Source: Galeruca laticollis (Eukaryota; Arthropoda; Insecta; Coleoptera; Chrysomelidae). From it: a DNA stretch of 64,000 nt. Positions 20,481 through 33,944 of the stretch are shown here, in pieces. The position numbers and the translations under genes are program-made. The DNA is taken from NCBI GenBank assembly GCA_963921935.1, contig OY998185.1, positions 31,960,487 through 32,024,486 on the forward strand, in the 5' to 3' direction. Within the stretch, counting starts at the first letter, position 1; each line of letters opens with the position of its first letter. The notes beneath the pieces were generated by a model that did no database searches, had not been told where the DNA came from, and was given only the letters and a program-made list of their open reading frames with translations.

Positions 20481-23377
20481 GGGTGTGAGTGTCTGTATGA
20501 AAGGTAGAATAGGATTACTTTCATTTTTAATTGGTTTAGGATTTTAGTTTTTTGATCAAATAAATAAAAGTAAGTGAAACTATAAAATGTCATCACCAGG
20601 TAGAATTCGTCGTGGTTGTTTTGTAAAAAATTGTAAAAGTAAATATTTTTGGCCACTTCACAGTTTGGAGTTCAAGGTAAAACATTTTTTTCAATTATAA
20701 TCCATGTACAATTACATTACGCATAATACTTCTTAAATTTGCTTTTTATCATTACAACCATCACATTATACACATATTCAAGTAGTTGAATATAGTAAAA
20801 ACACCCATATACTGTGCAAGGTTTTGAAAATACAGTATTGCCTATAAAGAGAAAACTTATTTTTGTAACAATAATAATAGAGTTTCTTCAAAGAAAACTC
20901 AATTTGAACATCAACCTGACAAACAACGTTTGGTATCTAGGATTAAGTGAAATAAATGAAACAAGAGTCAGTAGTTTATCTCCCAAGAAGAAGAAAATGC
21001 ATATTACTAAAAGATCAGGGAAATAGAAGTTTTGAATTAACAAGGTATTTATGAGTAGTAATCACAATATTAAATAACAGTTAAATTGTCTAAATCAGTT
21101 AATTCAATATTTTAATTAAAAATCAGATCCAGCAGGCATGGATTTTTTTAAAAGCAGTACTGCTAACTCTAAGAAACCTTCACGGTCAATGACAGACCCT
21201 TTCATTAGTCATGAACCAAAACCATTGACTTCTTAATGAATAGAAAAATTTTCAATTCTAGTTTTCAGATACAAAATAAAATTATTCCAATTTCGGGAAC
21301 TTTTCATTGCGAAGGTAAGGTTAATTTGCAGACAGATATATTAGACGTTCACTATAGTTTTAATGACTTCAAAGAAATTGATGATAAAACTTCAGATTTA
21401 TGTACAAAGAGAAGTCATTACAATTCTTTCAATAGTGCATGACTCTATATCATATTTTACCACTTTTAAGTCATGTAGAAAGTATTATTAAAAGCTCTCT
21501 GTAAAAGTGAAGAACATAAGTCATACGTGTCTTCTCAAAAGTTTGTGTTGCCTTATTAATTGAAAAATATTATAATGCTGCTAAGAGGACTAACAAACAA
21601 AAATTATTTTTTTGTTGGTAACTTAATGTACTGTTTAATTTATTTGTTTCAGATCTATTCCTGTTTTCATGGAAATGGAGAATTTAGTTTTTAACTCCTT
21701 CAAGTATTTTTTGTTGCGAATAATTTTAAAACTAACTTATTTTGCAATTTGAAGTTATATTGGATTAACTTTCTGAAATATAATGTGATTTTAGTAAAAA
21801 GATGTGTTTAATAATATGTATACTGTGTGGTCCATTAATTATACAGATATAATAGTATTTTATGTAACAATCATATAATATGATAATTATTATTACACGA
21901 GCATATTGTAGGATGCAATAATCGCCATTATACATGAAAGTTGCATATCTTTTTTTTTCTACTCATTTAATAATTGATAATTATCATTTATTATAAAAGA
22001 GCAAGAGCATAATAATTCTCCAAACATCTTTGTTTATGTATAAATGATGTATTGTACAATTTGTAAAATTTATTTTGGGGGCTGATCCTGTACAGATGGT
22101 TGTTGAACTGAAGGGCATGTTAATGTTTGTGTCATTTCTATTTACAATTGAATTGAGAATTTTATTTTATGCTTCATTATCACTCATTATCATAATAAAA
22201 TTTGATCACTTTTTGATATAGGTACTTTTGAAAATCAACATTATTTGACAGTTGTAAAATTGAGTGTAATTTTATTAAAAAGTAACTTGATTCTTTTGGA
22301 ATAAAACGCTGTATCGTAATGAAAATCTGTATCATTAATGATCTTCATTAATATACACGCTTAATTCTTTTAATAAGTGTACCATAATACAGGAGTAGAA
22401 AAATTATTTTTTTATGTTTGATTTAACAGATGTATTATAAAATAAGAATTTTAAGTGCTACTTTAATAATTTTTTTAATAATGGGTAATATTGGTGAAAA
22501 TTTAAATATCTTTAAGATAATTGTAACTATGATAATTTAATCAGATTTCTTTTTATTTTGTGATATTCACGTTAACTTATAGAAATCCAAAGATAAAATA
22601 AGACTTTTAAAGTTGATATTGAGTATAGAACAATATATAACAGTCCTATGTTCAATAGACAATATTTTATTAAATATTTTGATAATATTATGTAGGTATT
22701 AATAAATAATTTAAATGTGTACTCTTTTCTAATTTATCTAAATTATTTTGTAATTATTTCATCACAAAAAATGAAATATAATTTTATTTTTTGTAATAAA
22801 ATAATTATACATAATGAACAATTTTAAGACTAATTGTAAAATTTACCTACACATAATCGAAACTAACAAATTTGAATATCCCGCCTGTAAAAATTTGTTC
22901 CTGTCCCCATAACTAGTGGCACTCCGATCAACAAGAAACAAACTGATAATACAGGAACTCTCATTATCTTTTCTATATGACTCAATTTCAGAAACTCAAC
23001 CAGGTTATCTTTATCCATGAACACAAGCCAGACTCTCTTGAGCTGTATGATTGATTTTGCATAGTTTCATTTTTAATGACTTTAAAGTTAATATGGCATC
23101 TTTTATAATCTGTATCGACATTAAACGCATTATTAAAGTTGTGTCAGCTGACCATTTTTAAGAAAATATTTATGGAAATTTTTACAGTGGGATACAGACA
23201 TCCATTTTTATAAAATAAATTATCTGACGTGATTTTTATAAAATGTTTGATAAAAAATTTTATACATATTTTTATAGTGGGCATTATATTTATTATTAAC
23301 TACTGGTTTATCATATTATCCTATAGTGTGGTATTATAATTAGGTATACAACAAACGATACGTACCTTGGCATTACT

Positions 23378-23380
<3 letters not shown>
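20481..23380. other. long AT-rich spacer with unassigned small frames
   Basis: No element recognised over 2.9 kb. Small plus frames: 20588 onward (MSSPGRIRRGCFVKNCKSKY, running into AAG-GTAAAA, a donor-like site), 20814-21026, a 33-codon frame at 21137, and 21236-21442. All could be chance or worn exons. 23110-23285 may be a MITE end related to 15031-15188. Confidence 0.4.

Positions 23381-23429
<49 letters not shown>
23381..23429. repeat. (TA)n microsatellite
   Basis: Pure TA run that directly replaces the outer half of the left TIR of the adjacent transposon copy. Confidence 0.9.
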
Positions 23430-25405
<1,976 letters not shown>

Positions 25406-25437
25406 CATAAGTAAAAAATAATCCTATATGTATATAT

Positions 25438-25999
25438 ATAAAACCACGAATATTGGGGTAACGGCAAGTTAATTAAAGAAAACTCTTGTTACTGTTTTTC
25501 TTCCAAGCTTTCGGAAACGTTTATTTCCATTATCAAGGATAAGTAAATTGAGATTGTTATAAATTGGTAAATATAATTATGTTTGATTTTTTAAAAAAAA
25601 TTTTTACAATCATAAATTATTTTGACAGATTCATGAATGTAAACATTGTCTTTATATGCTAAAATGTTTTTGAAAACAAAAGAAGAAAATTGGTTATATT
25701 TGTAATATAGGTTAATAGTTATTTAAATATTCTTCTTTTATTATATAAAATTCAACCTCAAATTATTATAGATGTCATCATGTCATCTTAATAATTTAAA
25801 AGTATTGAAAACATTTCTTAAATCATTTACCTAAAATAAAAATATTTCTTAAAATCATCAAATAAGAACTTGAAATTTAGTTATTTTTATTATCAATTGT
25901 TAGTAGATAATAATAAATATCACTCAGATTATTATGGTCATTTTTTTTGTTGATAGTATTAGGTTCTTGAAATGTATGAGCCATTTCTAAGGAAAGAAC
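25438..25999. repeat. PLE B left inverted arm
   Basis: Reverse complement of 26508-27070. Inner end GGTTCTTGAAATGTATGAGC mirrors the 3' end of the GIY-YIG frame. Confidence 0.85.
25495..25542 (-). ncRNA. hammerhead-like ribozyme motif, PLE B left arm
   Basis: Minus strand, in order: stem I 5' side TTATCC (25542-25537), core TTGATAA (25536-25530), stem II GGAAA/TTTCC (5 bp, six-nt loop), GAAA (25512-25509), a GC then TT giving an AGCU stem III and a cleavage-site U, and stem I 3' side GGAAGAA. The core is UUGAUAA rather than CUGANGA: positions 3 and 8 are U and A, which can still pair. One extra nucleotide precedes stem II, as in the other copies here. Confidence 0.6.
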
Positions 26000-26023
26000 T
26001 TAAAAACTTTATATCACCTATTT

Positions 26024-26623
26024 TTGGATAATGGTTATCCAAATAATTTAGTTAAAAACATACTATTTAATTATTCTCCAACTATAGACATTGCAGAAAT
26101 TAATATTAGAAACGACCAATCAGATAATATAAATTATTATGTATCTTTACCATATATTAAAGAAATAACACCACAGTTGTGTAGGATTTTTAAACCAATG
26201 GACAACATTATATTTGCCAATGAAACATGCTTAATCATAAAATCTATTTTCACTAATTTGAAAGACAAAACTTCAATTCTTAATCTTTCAAATGTAATAT
26301 ATTCTATTCCATGCAAAAATTGTGATACAAAATATGTTGGTCACACTGGTCAGAAATTAAAGAACCGTATAAGTCTCCATAAGAGCGATTGTAAGTTACA
26401 TCCTGAAAGATGTGCTTTATCTAAACATGTAATTGATAATGATCACTTTATGGATTTTGAATCTGTTAATATTTTGGACATAAAACCAAATATCAAAAAA
26501 ATACTTTTTTTAGAAATGGCTCATATATTTCAAGAACCTAATACTATCAACAAAAAAAGTGACCATAATAATCTGAGTGATATTTATTATTATCTACTAA
26601 CAATTGATAATAAAAATAACTAA
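26024..26623 (+). CDS. PLE B GIY-YIG endonuclease C-terminal frame
   Basis: 199 codons, open and uninterrupted. Residues 1-90 are the region between RT and nuclease (YYVSLPYIKEITPQLCRIFK, the conserved LPY...KEI...L motif of PLEs). Residues about 95-170 form the nuclease: VIYSIPCKNCDTKYVGHTGQ (Cys pair and YVG for YIG), KNRISLHKSDCK (Arg) and ALSKHVIDNDHFMDFE, with a Glu-containing helix near LEMAHIFQE. RT is missing, so the Met is internal. The frame is related to the decayed copies at 27723-28640 and 32810-33730 (KNCNGKYIG, HKSDSK). Confidence 0.75.
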   Translation: MDNGYPNNLVKNILFNYSPTIDIAEINIRNDQSDNINYYVSLPYIKEITPQLCRIFKPMDNIIFANETCLIIKSIFTNLKDKTSILNLSNVIYSIPCKNCDTKYVGHTGQKLKNRISLHKSDCKLHPERCALSKHVIDNDHFMDFESVNILDIKPNIKKILFLEMAHIFQEPNTINKKSDHNNLSDIYYYLLTIDNKNN

Positions 26624-27070
26624 ATTTCAAATTCTTATTCGATGATTTTTAGAAATAATTTTATTTTAGGTAAATGATTTTAAAAATGTTTTCAATACTT
26701 TTAAATTATTAAGATGACATGATGACATCTATAATAATTTGAGGTTGAATTTTATATAATAAAAGAAGAATATTTGAATAACTATCAACCTATATTGCAA
26801 ATATAACCAATTTTCTCCTTTTGTTTTCAAAAACATTTTAGCATATAAAGAAAATGTTTACATTCATGAATCTGTCAAAATGTCAAAATGATTTATGATT
26901 GAAAAATTTTTTTAAAAAAATTCAAATATAATTATATTTACCAATTTATAACAATCTCAATTTACTTATCCTTGATAATAGAAATAAACGTTTCCGAAAG
27001 CTTGGAAGAACAACAGTAACAAGAGTTTTCTTTAATTAACTTGCCGTTACCCCAATATTAGTGGTTTTAT
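26508..27070. repeat. PLE B right inverted arm
   Basis: Reverse complement of 25438-25999. It includes the end of the GIY-YIG frame, its 3' UTR and a hammerhead-like motif. Confidence 0.85.
26966..27010 (+). ncRNA. hammerhead-like ribozyme motif, PLE B 3' end
   Basis: Plus strand: TTATCC (26966-26971), TTGATAA (26972-26978), stem II with one mismatch (AGAAA/TTTCC), GAAA at 26996-26999, GCTT, then GGAAGAA. This is the sense-strand copy in the element's 3' UTR. U3 and A8 are again paired variants. Confidence 0.6.
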
Positions 27071-27094
27071 ACCTAATTAGTCGGCAAAGACTCT

Positions 27095-27096
<2 letters not shown>

Positions 27097-27136
<40 letters not shown>
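27097..27136. repeat. (TA)n microsatellite
   Basis: TA run just past the right end of PLE B. Confidence 0.9.
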
Positions 27137-27138
<2 letters not shown>

Positions 27139-27264
27139 TAAAATACGAGGTGTGTCGATATGAAAAATAAATTTCGAAAATTGATTAGATGAGGCTTTTA
27201 CTTTTTTACTTGATAAAGATCCATACTGAACGATGAAATTTCGGTTTTTTACTGCACCTACGTT

Positions 27265-27722
27265 TTAGTCCAAATTTCAATAATTTCGACATATTAGCCT
27301 GACCGTTATTCGAAGAGAGAAACAGCTACTTTCCTGGCTTATACCACGCATAATATTGAATTACATCCCCTTCGAAGAACGTAACGTCGATCGACATTAT
27401 TGTCGATACAGACATCTGTGGTGATTCGCAACCGGAATGAGTAGGGCATAGTACAGTGACCGGTTTTGACCTTCTTGGGTCTCTTCAAGAGTCCGTAATT
27501 GTAGTTCAGAGTCTCTTATCTGAACTTAAGATTCCGACAACCTCTATTTGGCTTGTGTGGTTACACACTTGCGAGAAGTAGTCAGCTGGCGTCATCTTCA
27601 CTTTCCGAAGGGGATGCAATTCAATATTCTGCGTGGTATTAGCCAGGAAAGGAGTTGTTCTTCTCTTCGAAGAACGGTCAGACTAATTAATATGTCGAAA
27701 TTATTGAAATTTTGGCTAAAAC
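27265..27722. repeat. inverted repeat, about 120-bp arms
   Basis: 27265-27378 (AAATTTCAATAATTTCGACA onward) is repeated in reverse complement at 27605-27720, around a 230-bp centre. It abuts a decayed PLE on its right and looks like that element's inverted terminal arms. Confidence 0.65.
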
Positions 27723-28640
27723 CTCGGTGCATGTTCAGCAAGAGCACATCTGCCAGGGTATATTTTACTGTCACTTTTGTTAGACGCTACTGGACTCGTT
27801 AGCGAACCTTTGAAGTGACCAATGTATTTCCAATTACAGTTATTGCAATGACTCTCATTAACTATATTAGTTTACTTATTAGTAGGTGTTTTGTCGTCGA
27901 TCTTACTAATAATTGAATCTATTGTAACGTGTTATCTATTTATAATTTTTATAATATGTTTTTTTAAAGACTCCGGAAAGTTTAGGTGTGAAACATTTTA
28001 CATATGGTAAAGAAATATAAATTCGAGAGGTATTATTTGCAGTTGCAATATCAGTAATAACACTGTTCTTTTTTCGTTTCGTATTGTTTGCAATTTTTGC
28101 TTATATCATTCCATTTATGTTGAAGAGACGTTAAACATATATTTACGTGACCATTATCAAAAAGTTATACTACGTCTTAACATAAATAACGTGATTTGGT
28201 GGTGATATCGAGTTATTAAATGTTTTGTTAATTTCGAAGGAGTCCTTAACATAATATTTATTGTAATAGTCGTAAGATTATGTCAATAATTCAGTTAACC
28301 AAAGAGTCTTACTTCAATTGTAGTATTTGTTCTAGCTGATAATTTAGGTTTATGACTTTCGGTAAACAATATAATTTTGCGCAAAGGCCGTTATAGTTAG
28401 TCAATAATTTATTAGTATTCTCATCAATTTGTTTTTTATTAAATATTTTTTTATTAATTTGTTACAATTATTAGTTATTTTGAGAGTAGGATCATTGGCT
28501 AGTTTCTTATATGATGTATTATTATCAATTAGTCCTTTACATAAATCTAGATGGTGTTGTTTCTCAGTTATAACTGGAATATTACATTTGCCTAATTTTT
28601 ATTGAAATGTCCTTTGTAATTATAGGTTAAATGTTAAATT
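27723..28640 (-). pseudogene. decayed Penelope-like element (B-type), copy 2
   Basis: Read on the minus strand: ISLPYVKCFTPKLSGVFKK (about 28025-27965), then CNNCNWKYIGHFKGSL and SKIYPGRCALAEHA (27860-27730), the same nuclease layout as PLE B. Stops are frequent. Upstream (28640-28100) is AT-rich remnant of the RT part. It aligns with the separate decayed copy at 32810-33730. Confidence 0.55.
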
Positions 28641-28797
28641 TAGGGCCTAGTGATAAATACTGTAACATATCCTTACGTATCTCTGTATCTGGTAGCTGAA
28701 TTTATTTATCTATTAATTAGACTATTGAGTTTGTTGTCTATTAGAGACATTTTCAAAAACATTGGTGGTGTTAATTATTTGATTTTTCAAATATATT

Positions 28798-28806
<9 letters not shown>

Positions 28807-28846
<40 letters not shown>
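28807..28846. repeat. (TA)n microsatellite
   Basis: TA run 30 bp outside the left arm of the 1.5-kb inverted duplication. Confidence 0.9.
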
Positions 28847-28876
28847 CAAGATGTACGAATAGTGCGTGACATATAT

Positions 28877-30401
28877 ATGTATCCACTTCTCTCTTTATTA
28901 AAAATATTTTTGAGTGGTTAGTAGGTTTTCTTTGAAAGCCGATTTCTTTTTTACGAAATAGTTAGTTATTTAATATTTTCCTATCTTGTTCATTGTGTTA
29001 TATCTATCATTCTCCTCTCTTCACAATACTGTCGCTTTCTTGAATATTATATAGCAAAATATTTTCATTCTAATTGGAATGTGATTTGTATAATGTCATT
29101 CATCATACGACTTAATAGAAATGTCTACTCTGTGATTGCGTCCTAGGAGGACTTCCCACTCGGATCATCTGGAACTGTGGTCTTATTCGAAGTAATGGAA
29201 TAAGGAGAAATGGCTGCTAGAATATTTATCTTAACAATTTGGTTTTAAGTGGGTACGCATTGATTTTATTCCTTTGGATTTACCTGTATACTTTGTATCA
29301 TTTTTTATATTGTCTACACAGTCTATACAATTGTATTCGTGGAAGTGACACCTATAAATGCCCTTTAATGATTTAGTATTAGGAATATGAAGTAACTTTC
29401 TAGTTCAAGCCTCATTTCTATGCAATTGATTACCAACAACTCAAACTAATTTATAACTCATGTATATAAACGCGCAGGGTTAATGAAAACTGTTCAACTA
29501 TGTTCTTGTCACCACCTTAACTTTGATCGTAACTTCGGAAATAACTGTTGAACTATAGTTATTATTAAGCTTGTTCGTATGATATCACCACAAATATCGA
29601 ACACAGTATTATAATTCCAAACATTTAAAACCTATACAGCAACAACATTGGTAGACCTACTTTCTCGTTCCGATAGAGCCACAAAAATTGGGTTTTCGAG
29701 TAGTGTAGGATAAAAAAATATTTTCACTTACTCTAATTGAGGAAGTTCCAAAATGTATAATATTTATTTGAATGGAGAAAGATTATTGTTTTACTTTGAC
29801 AGTTATTGATTATATACGTAAAAATGATTCAAATTGGCAGATTTTCATTTTATAACAATTTATGGTAGTCATAGAAAACATTTTTTTATATATACAGGGT
29901 GTCCCGGGACTAATGGGAAAAAAGTCAGGAGCGTATAATATGAGCCAAAATAATGCTAGTACTTCATATAAACTTTTTCTATGCAGGCCCTCGTTTTCGA
30001 GTTATGGGCCTCCAAAGTTTGAATTTTGAATTTGGTTTTAATTTTTATTTTTTGTACTAGTTGTTTGATCTTCATTAAATTTACGGCAAAGCTATAATGT
30101 ACGTTTATGCTTATTTTGGAAAGGTAAATAGATTTACAGTTGTGCCTTGAAGCCAGGAACGGACTACCCGCAATGGTTAGTGATCCAAAAAATTTGCAGG
30201 GATGGCACACCCTGTATTAAATTATCGAAATTGACTTCCCCACACATTAAGCTAACGAAAAGGTACTCCTGTTATAACTCGATAAAATAAGCCGTTTGGC
30301 TAATATTTACAGTTTTATTAATGCACTACGTACCAATTTACGTAACTAACTTATTATTACGATGTCCAAGATTTAGACCTACAATACTACAACAAAATAA
30401 T
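28877..30401. repeat. left arm of 1.5-kb inverted duplication
   Basis: Reverse complement of 33939-35455 with only small differences. It contains about 1.0 kb of unique DNA (28877-29892) plus the left TIR of transposon copy 2 (29895-30401). The inverted copy therefore arose after the transposon inserted. Confidence 0.9.
29231..29392 (-). pseudogene. zinc-finger-like peptide fragment (left-arm copy)
   Basis: Mirror of 34940-35101. See that entry for the reading. Confidence 0.3.
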
Positions 30402-30571
30402 TTAACGATAGCAGAAGATAAAAAACATTAATGACTTATTAATTTGAAAGTTGGTAGAAACCTTTTAAAAGTGTTTTTACCGTTTATCAAGTAACCATAG
30501 GATTAGTTGTCAAACGTTGTGTAGAATAGTTCGTAGTCAATAATTCATAAGTCCTTAATTCAACAGTTACA

Positions 30572-31683
30572 ATGGCAGAATTCACTTTTATTGATTGCGC
30601 AGATATGCATTTAATGTATGGACTGGCTTCTCGAAACTGTTTAGAGGCCAGAAGGCTTTATGAAGAGCATTTTGCAAACAGAGCATTGCCATACAGACGA
30701 ATGTTAGAGCGTATTGATCTCAGCTTACGAGAAACAGGTATGAATACGTAAATGTAACTTTCCATGTATACAAAACAAATTTTTATATTTTAGGAAGTTT
30801 TTTGCCAAAAAAAGTGGAGAAGGTCCAGTACGAAGCGTACATACTGTGGCAGTTGAACAAGACTTGTTAAATGCAGTTGATAATAAACCATCAACGAGTT
30901 TACGAAAATTATCAAGAGAACATAACGACTCGAAATCAGTTGTTCATCGCGTCCTAAAAGAACAGTTTTTCACATGAAAAAAGTACACAGTATGACAGTG
31001 GCTGATTATCCTGCACGACTTGAGTATAGCCAGTGGTTTCTGCGACAACAACAAGCAGACAATACATTTATTAGTAACGTTCTTTTTACGGACGAATCTG
31101 GTTTCACCAGAGATGGATTCATTAATTCTCACAATATGCATTTATCGGATGATGTGAATCCACATGGTATTATCCCAACTAGAAACCAGCATAGATTCAT
31201 GGTTAATGTTTGGGCAATCATTTGATAGGACCATACTTTATTGACGTTACTTTGACCGGTCAGAGATATTTGGAGTTTTTGCAAAATGAGTTATGGAACC
31301 TGTTTGATGACGTGCCTCTACAAACTCGTAGGAATTTATGGTTCATGCATGATCATGAGGCCACTCCTCATTCCAGTTTAGATGTACGCCAGCATTTACA
31401 CACAAGGTTTCCTAATAGATTGATTGGTCGTGGAGGCCCTTTTCAATGGCCACCGCGATCAGGAGACGTTAATCCTATACATTTCTTTCTCTGGGGTTAT
31501 CTCAAAAGTAAGGTATACGCAAACCTGTGCAAACAAGGCAAGATTTGAAAGACAGAATTATGTTACACTGCAATGTTATTAGAAATAATATGGGATTGCT
31601 CTTTCAAGTGCAAAGAAACAACCTTCGTAGACTTAGAATGTGCGTGGAATTGGAAGGAGCTGATATTGATTATTTATTACAAT
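30572..31683 (+). pseudogene. Tc1/mariner-like transposase, two exons, frameshifted
   Basis: Exon 1 (30572-30747) starts MAEFTFIDCADMHLMYGLAS, an N-terminal helical DUF4817-like DNA-binding region. A 46-nt intron (30748-30793) follows. Exon 2 reads KFFAKKSGEGPVRSV (HTH), NVLFTDESGFTRDGF (first catalytic Asp), GPYFIDVTLTGQRYL, RNLWFMHDHEATPH (second Asp), FQWPPRSGDVNPIHFFLWGY (third) and a C-terminal tail ending near 31683. A roughly 10-nt deletion at 30970 (compared with copy 1) and a 13-nt deletion near 31215 shift the frame, so it is inactive. All three acidic boxes are still visible. Family name rests on the WPPRSxDxNP box and TA duplication. Confidence 0.75.
30748..30793 (+). other. 46-nt GT-AG intron in transposase
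   Basis: GTAAATGT... to ...TATATTTTAG. Removing it joins AAT-AC to G-AAG in one frame (exon 1 is 58 codons plus 2 nt). Both the coding continuity and the pyrimidine-poor but T-rich acceptor fit a short insect intron. The alternative donor GTATGA at 30738 would leave the wrong phase. Confidence 0.6.
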
Positions 31684-32384
31684 AACGTTAGTTTTTGTTG
31701 TTGTTTACGAATTAGTTTTTGTCAAATGTTTTTAAACTTGTCTTTTTAGAGGTTTTCTTAATGGTTTAATAATGTTGTGTTCGTAATTTTGATTAAAAGC
31801 AACTAATTACGTTGTTTGCGTACCTATTTAATTCCCATTAAATAAGTTCTTAATGTTTTCATCATCTGCTATAATCAATTATTTCTTTGTAGTACTGTAG
31901 GCAAATCTTGGACATTATATTAATAAGTTAGTTAGGTAAATTGGTAGTTAGTGCATTAATAAAACTGTAAATATTAGCCAAACGGCTTATTTTATCGAAT
32001 TCCAACAAGAGTACCTTTTCGTTAGCGTAATGTGTGGGGAAGTCAATTTCGATGATTTCATACAGGGTGTGCCATCCCTGCAAAAGTTTTGGATTACTAG
32101 CCATTGCGGGTAGTCCATCCCTGGCTTCAAGACACAACTGTAAATCTGTTTACCTTTCCAAAATAAACGTACACGTACATTATAGCTTTGCCCTAAATTT
32201 TATAAAGATCAAATAACTAGTACAAAAAATAAAAATTAAAACCCAATTCAAAATTAAAATTTTGGGGGCCTATAACTCGAAAACAAGGGCCTGCATAGAA
32301 AAAGTTTATATGAACTAATAACATTATTTTGGCTCAGATTATACGCTCCTGACTTTTTTCCCATTAGTCCCGGGACACCCTGTA

Positions 32385-32809
32385 TAATTCGAAGGTAATA
32401 TTCGCCAACTCAAGAATAAATGATATTTCTGTGGGGAGGTGGCAATAAAACTCCAATATTGAAAATAAATTCTCAACTACTCACAGTAAATCTATCGAAA
32501 ATTTTGGTTTCGATGTAAATTTCTACAATTAATTATTTTAAACATAATTCAACGAAAAACTCAAAAAACAATATATCAAACAAACTATTTGATAATGAAC
32601 TACTATCATTTATATTTTTTTGTTTCCAGATTATGGATGGTTTTTAATGGCGTTTTGTTTTTCGAAATCTAAATAGTTGGCATAGATTACACTAAGGTTA
32701 TTTATGTCTGTCTTTTTTATTTATCAGTCATTTTGTTGTGCGATTTGCATTGTTACCGAAAATAATTGTTTTTCATAATTACTTTCTATGGTAAAATCTT
32801 TGGCAGATT
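32385..32809. other. AT-rich spacer
   Basis: Nothing recognised between the transposon end and the decayed PLE. Confidence 0.4.
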
Positions 32810-33730
32810 GATAATCCATGGAATGGCCTCCATAAAACACGTGTTCAGCTAGAGCATATCTGTCAGGGTATAATTTACTGTCACTTTTATGAGGGGCGGT
32901 TCGGTTGGTTAGCGACCTTTTGAAGGGACCAATGTATTTCCCATTACAGTTTTTGCAAGGAATTTCATCACCTATATTTGTTTACTGATTAGTTGGTGTT
33001 GTCTTAGAACTTCCTAAAATTTGAATATATTGTAAGCTGTTGTTTATTTGCAAATTTCATAATATGTTGCCCGAAGACTCCGGAGAGTTTAGGTGTGACA
33101 GATTTGACATATGGCGAAGAAATATAAATTGAAGAGGTATTATTTGCAGTTGTAATATCACTGTTCACTTTGTTTCGTATTATGTTATAAATAATGTCAT
33201 TTTTATTGTCCGAAGTATTAAATAAATCTATATAAAATTGTATATGAGGATCGAAGCTATTAAAGTAATAGAGTATATTATTTGTTTCATCACATGGAGG
33301 AGATAATGTTATAAAGAAATGTTAAACATATATTTAAGTGAACAATATCGAAAAGTAATTCTACATCTAAATTGAAAAGAACGTGATTTGGTGGTAATAT
33401 TAAGTTATTAGATGTTTTGTTAAATTGAAAGGAGTCTTCAACATTGTGATAGACGTAAGATTTTGTCAATATTCCAGATAAACAAATAGAAAGAGGTTAA
33501 ATTGGACTGTTAATTGATGCTACAATTGGTCTAGCTGATAATATAGGTTTATGAAGTTTGGTAAACAATAAAATTTTGCGGAAATACCGTTATAGTTAGT
33601 TAATTCATTTTTATTATTTCCATCAATTTGATTTTTTTATTAGATATTTTTTTTAATTGGTTACAATTATTAGTCGTTTTGAGGATAGCATCATTGGAGA
33701 GTTCTTTATATAATGTATTAAGGGTATTAC
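32810..33730 (-). pseudogene. decayed Penelope-like element (B-type), copy 3
   Basis: Minus strand: ISSPYVKSVTPKLSGVFGQ (about 33125-33065), then IPCKNCNGKYIGPFKRSLTN (near 32965-32905), HKSDSKLYPDRYALAEHVF and GGHS (32885-32820). Same nuclease as PLE B, with KYIG for YIG, but interrupted by stops. The RT part to 33730 is only faintly recognisable. Confidence 0.6.
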
Positions 33731-33883
33731 CAAACCGTCACAAGAACCTCTGCTCAATTACTTGTATTAAATTTAAAAACATGGTAAAATATTAAACTCA
33801 AAATGGCGAAAGAATAAATAGAAGATGCTTTCTCCTACAATGTAGGAAAAAGAACATTCTTCCTACCTTTTACAGAACAACAT

Positions 33884-33888
<5 letters not shown>

Positions 33889-33938
<50 letters not shown>
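33889..33938. repeat. (TA)n microsatellite at inverted-duplication breakpoint
   Basis: About 50 bp of TA that ends exactly where the right arm of the 1.5-kb inverted repeat begins. Confidence 0.9.

Positions 33939-33944
<6 letters not shown>

Larger units (their letters stand above)
25438..27070 (+). mobile_element. Penelope-like element B between inverted arms
   Basis: Two arms of about 560 bp (25438-25999 and 26508-27070) are reverse complements with modest divergence. Between them lies a single GIY-YIG frame. The right arm contains the last ~110 nt of that frame and its 3' UTR, so the left arm is an inverted partial copy of the element's own 3' end. This is a known PLE arrangement. Each arm carries one hammerhead-like motif. 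The RT is absent (5'-truncated). Confidence 0.8.
29895..32382 (+). mobile_element. long-TIR Tc1/mariner-like transposon, copy 2 with both ends
   Basis: Starts CAGGGTGTCCCGGGAC and ends with its reverse complement, flanked by TA on both sides (29893-29894 and 32383-32384), the usual Tc1/mariner target duplication. TIRs are long: about 29895-30431 and 31852-32382, near 530 bp each. Between them is a two-exon transposase gene with at least two small deletions (near 30970 and 31215). Length 2488 bp. It supplied the solo TIR at 33939-34437 through the inverted duplication. Confidence 0.85.

Noticed and set aside
30738..30793. Alternative intron donor GTATGA at 30738
   Set aside because: It leaves exon 2 in a frame that soon reaches a stop, whereas GTAAAT at 30748 keeps the conserved frame.
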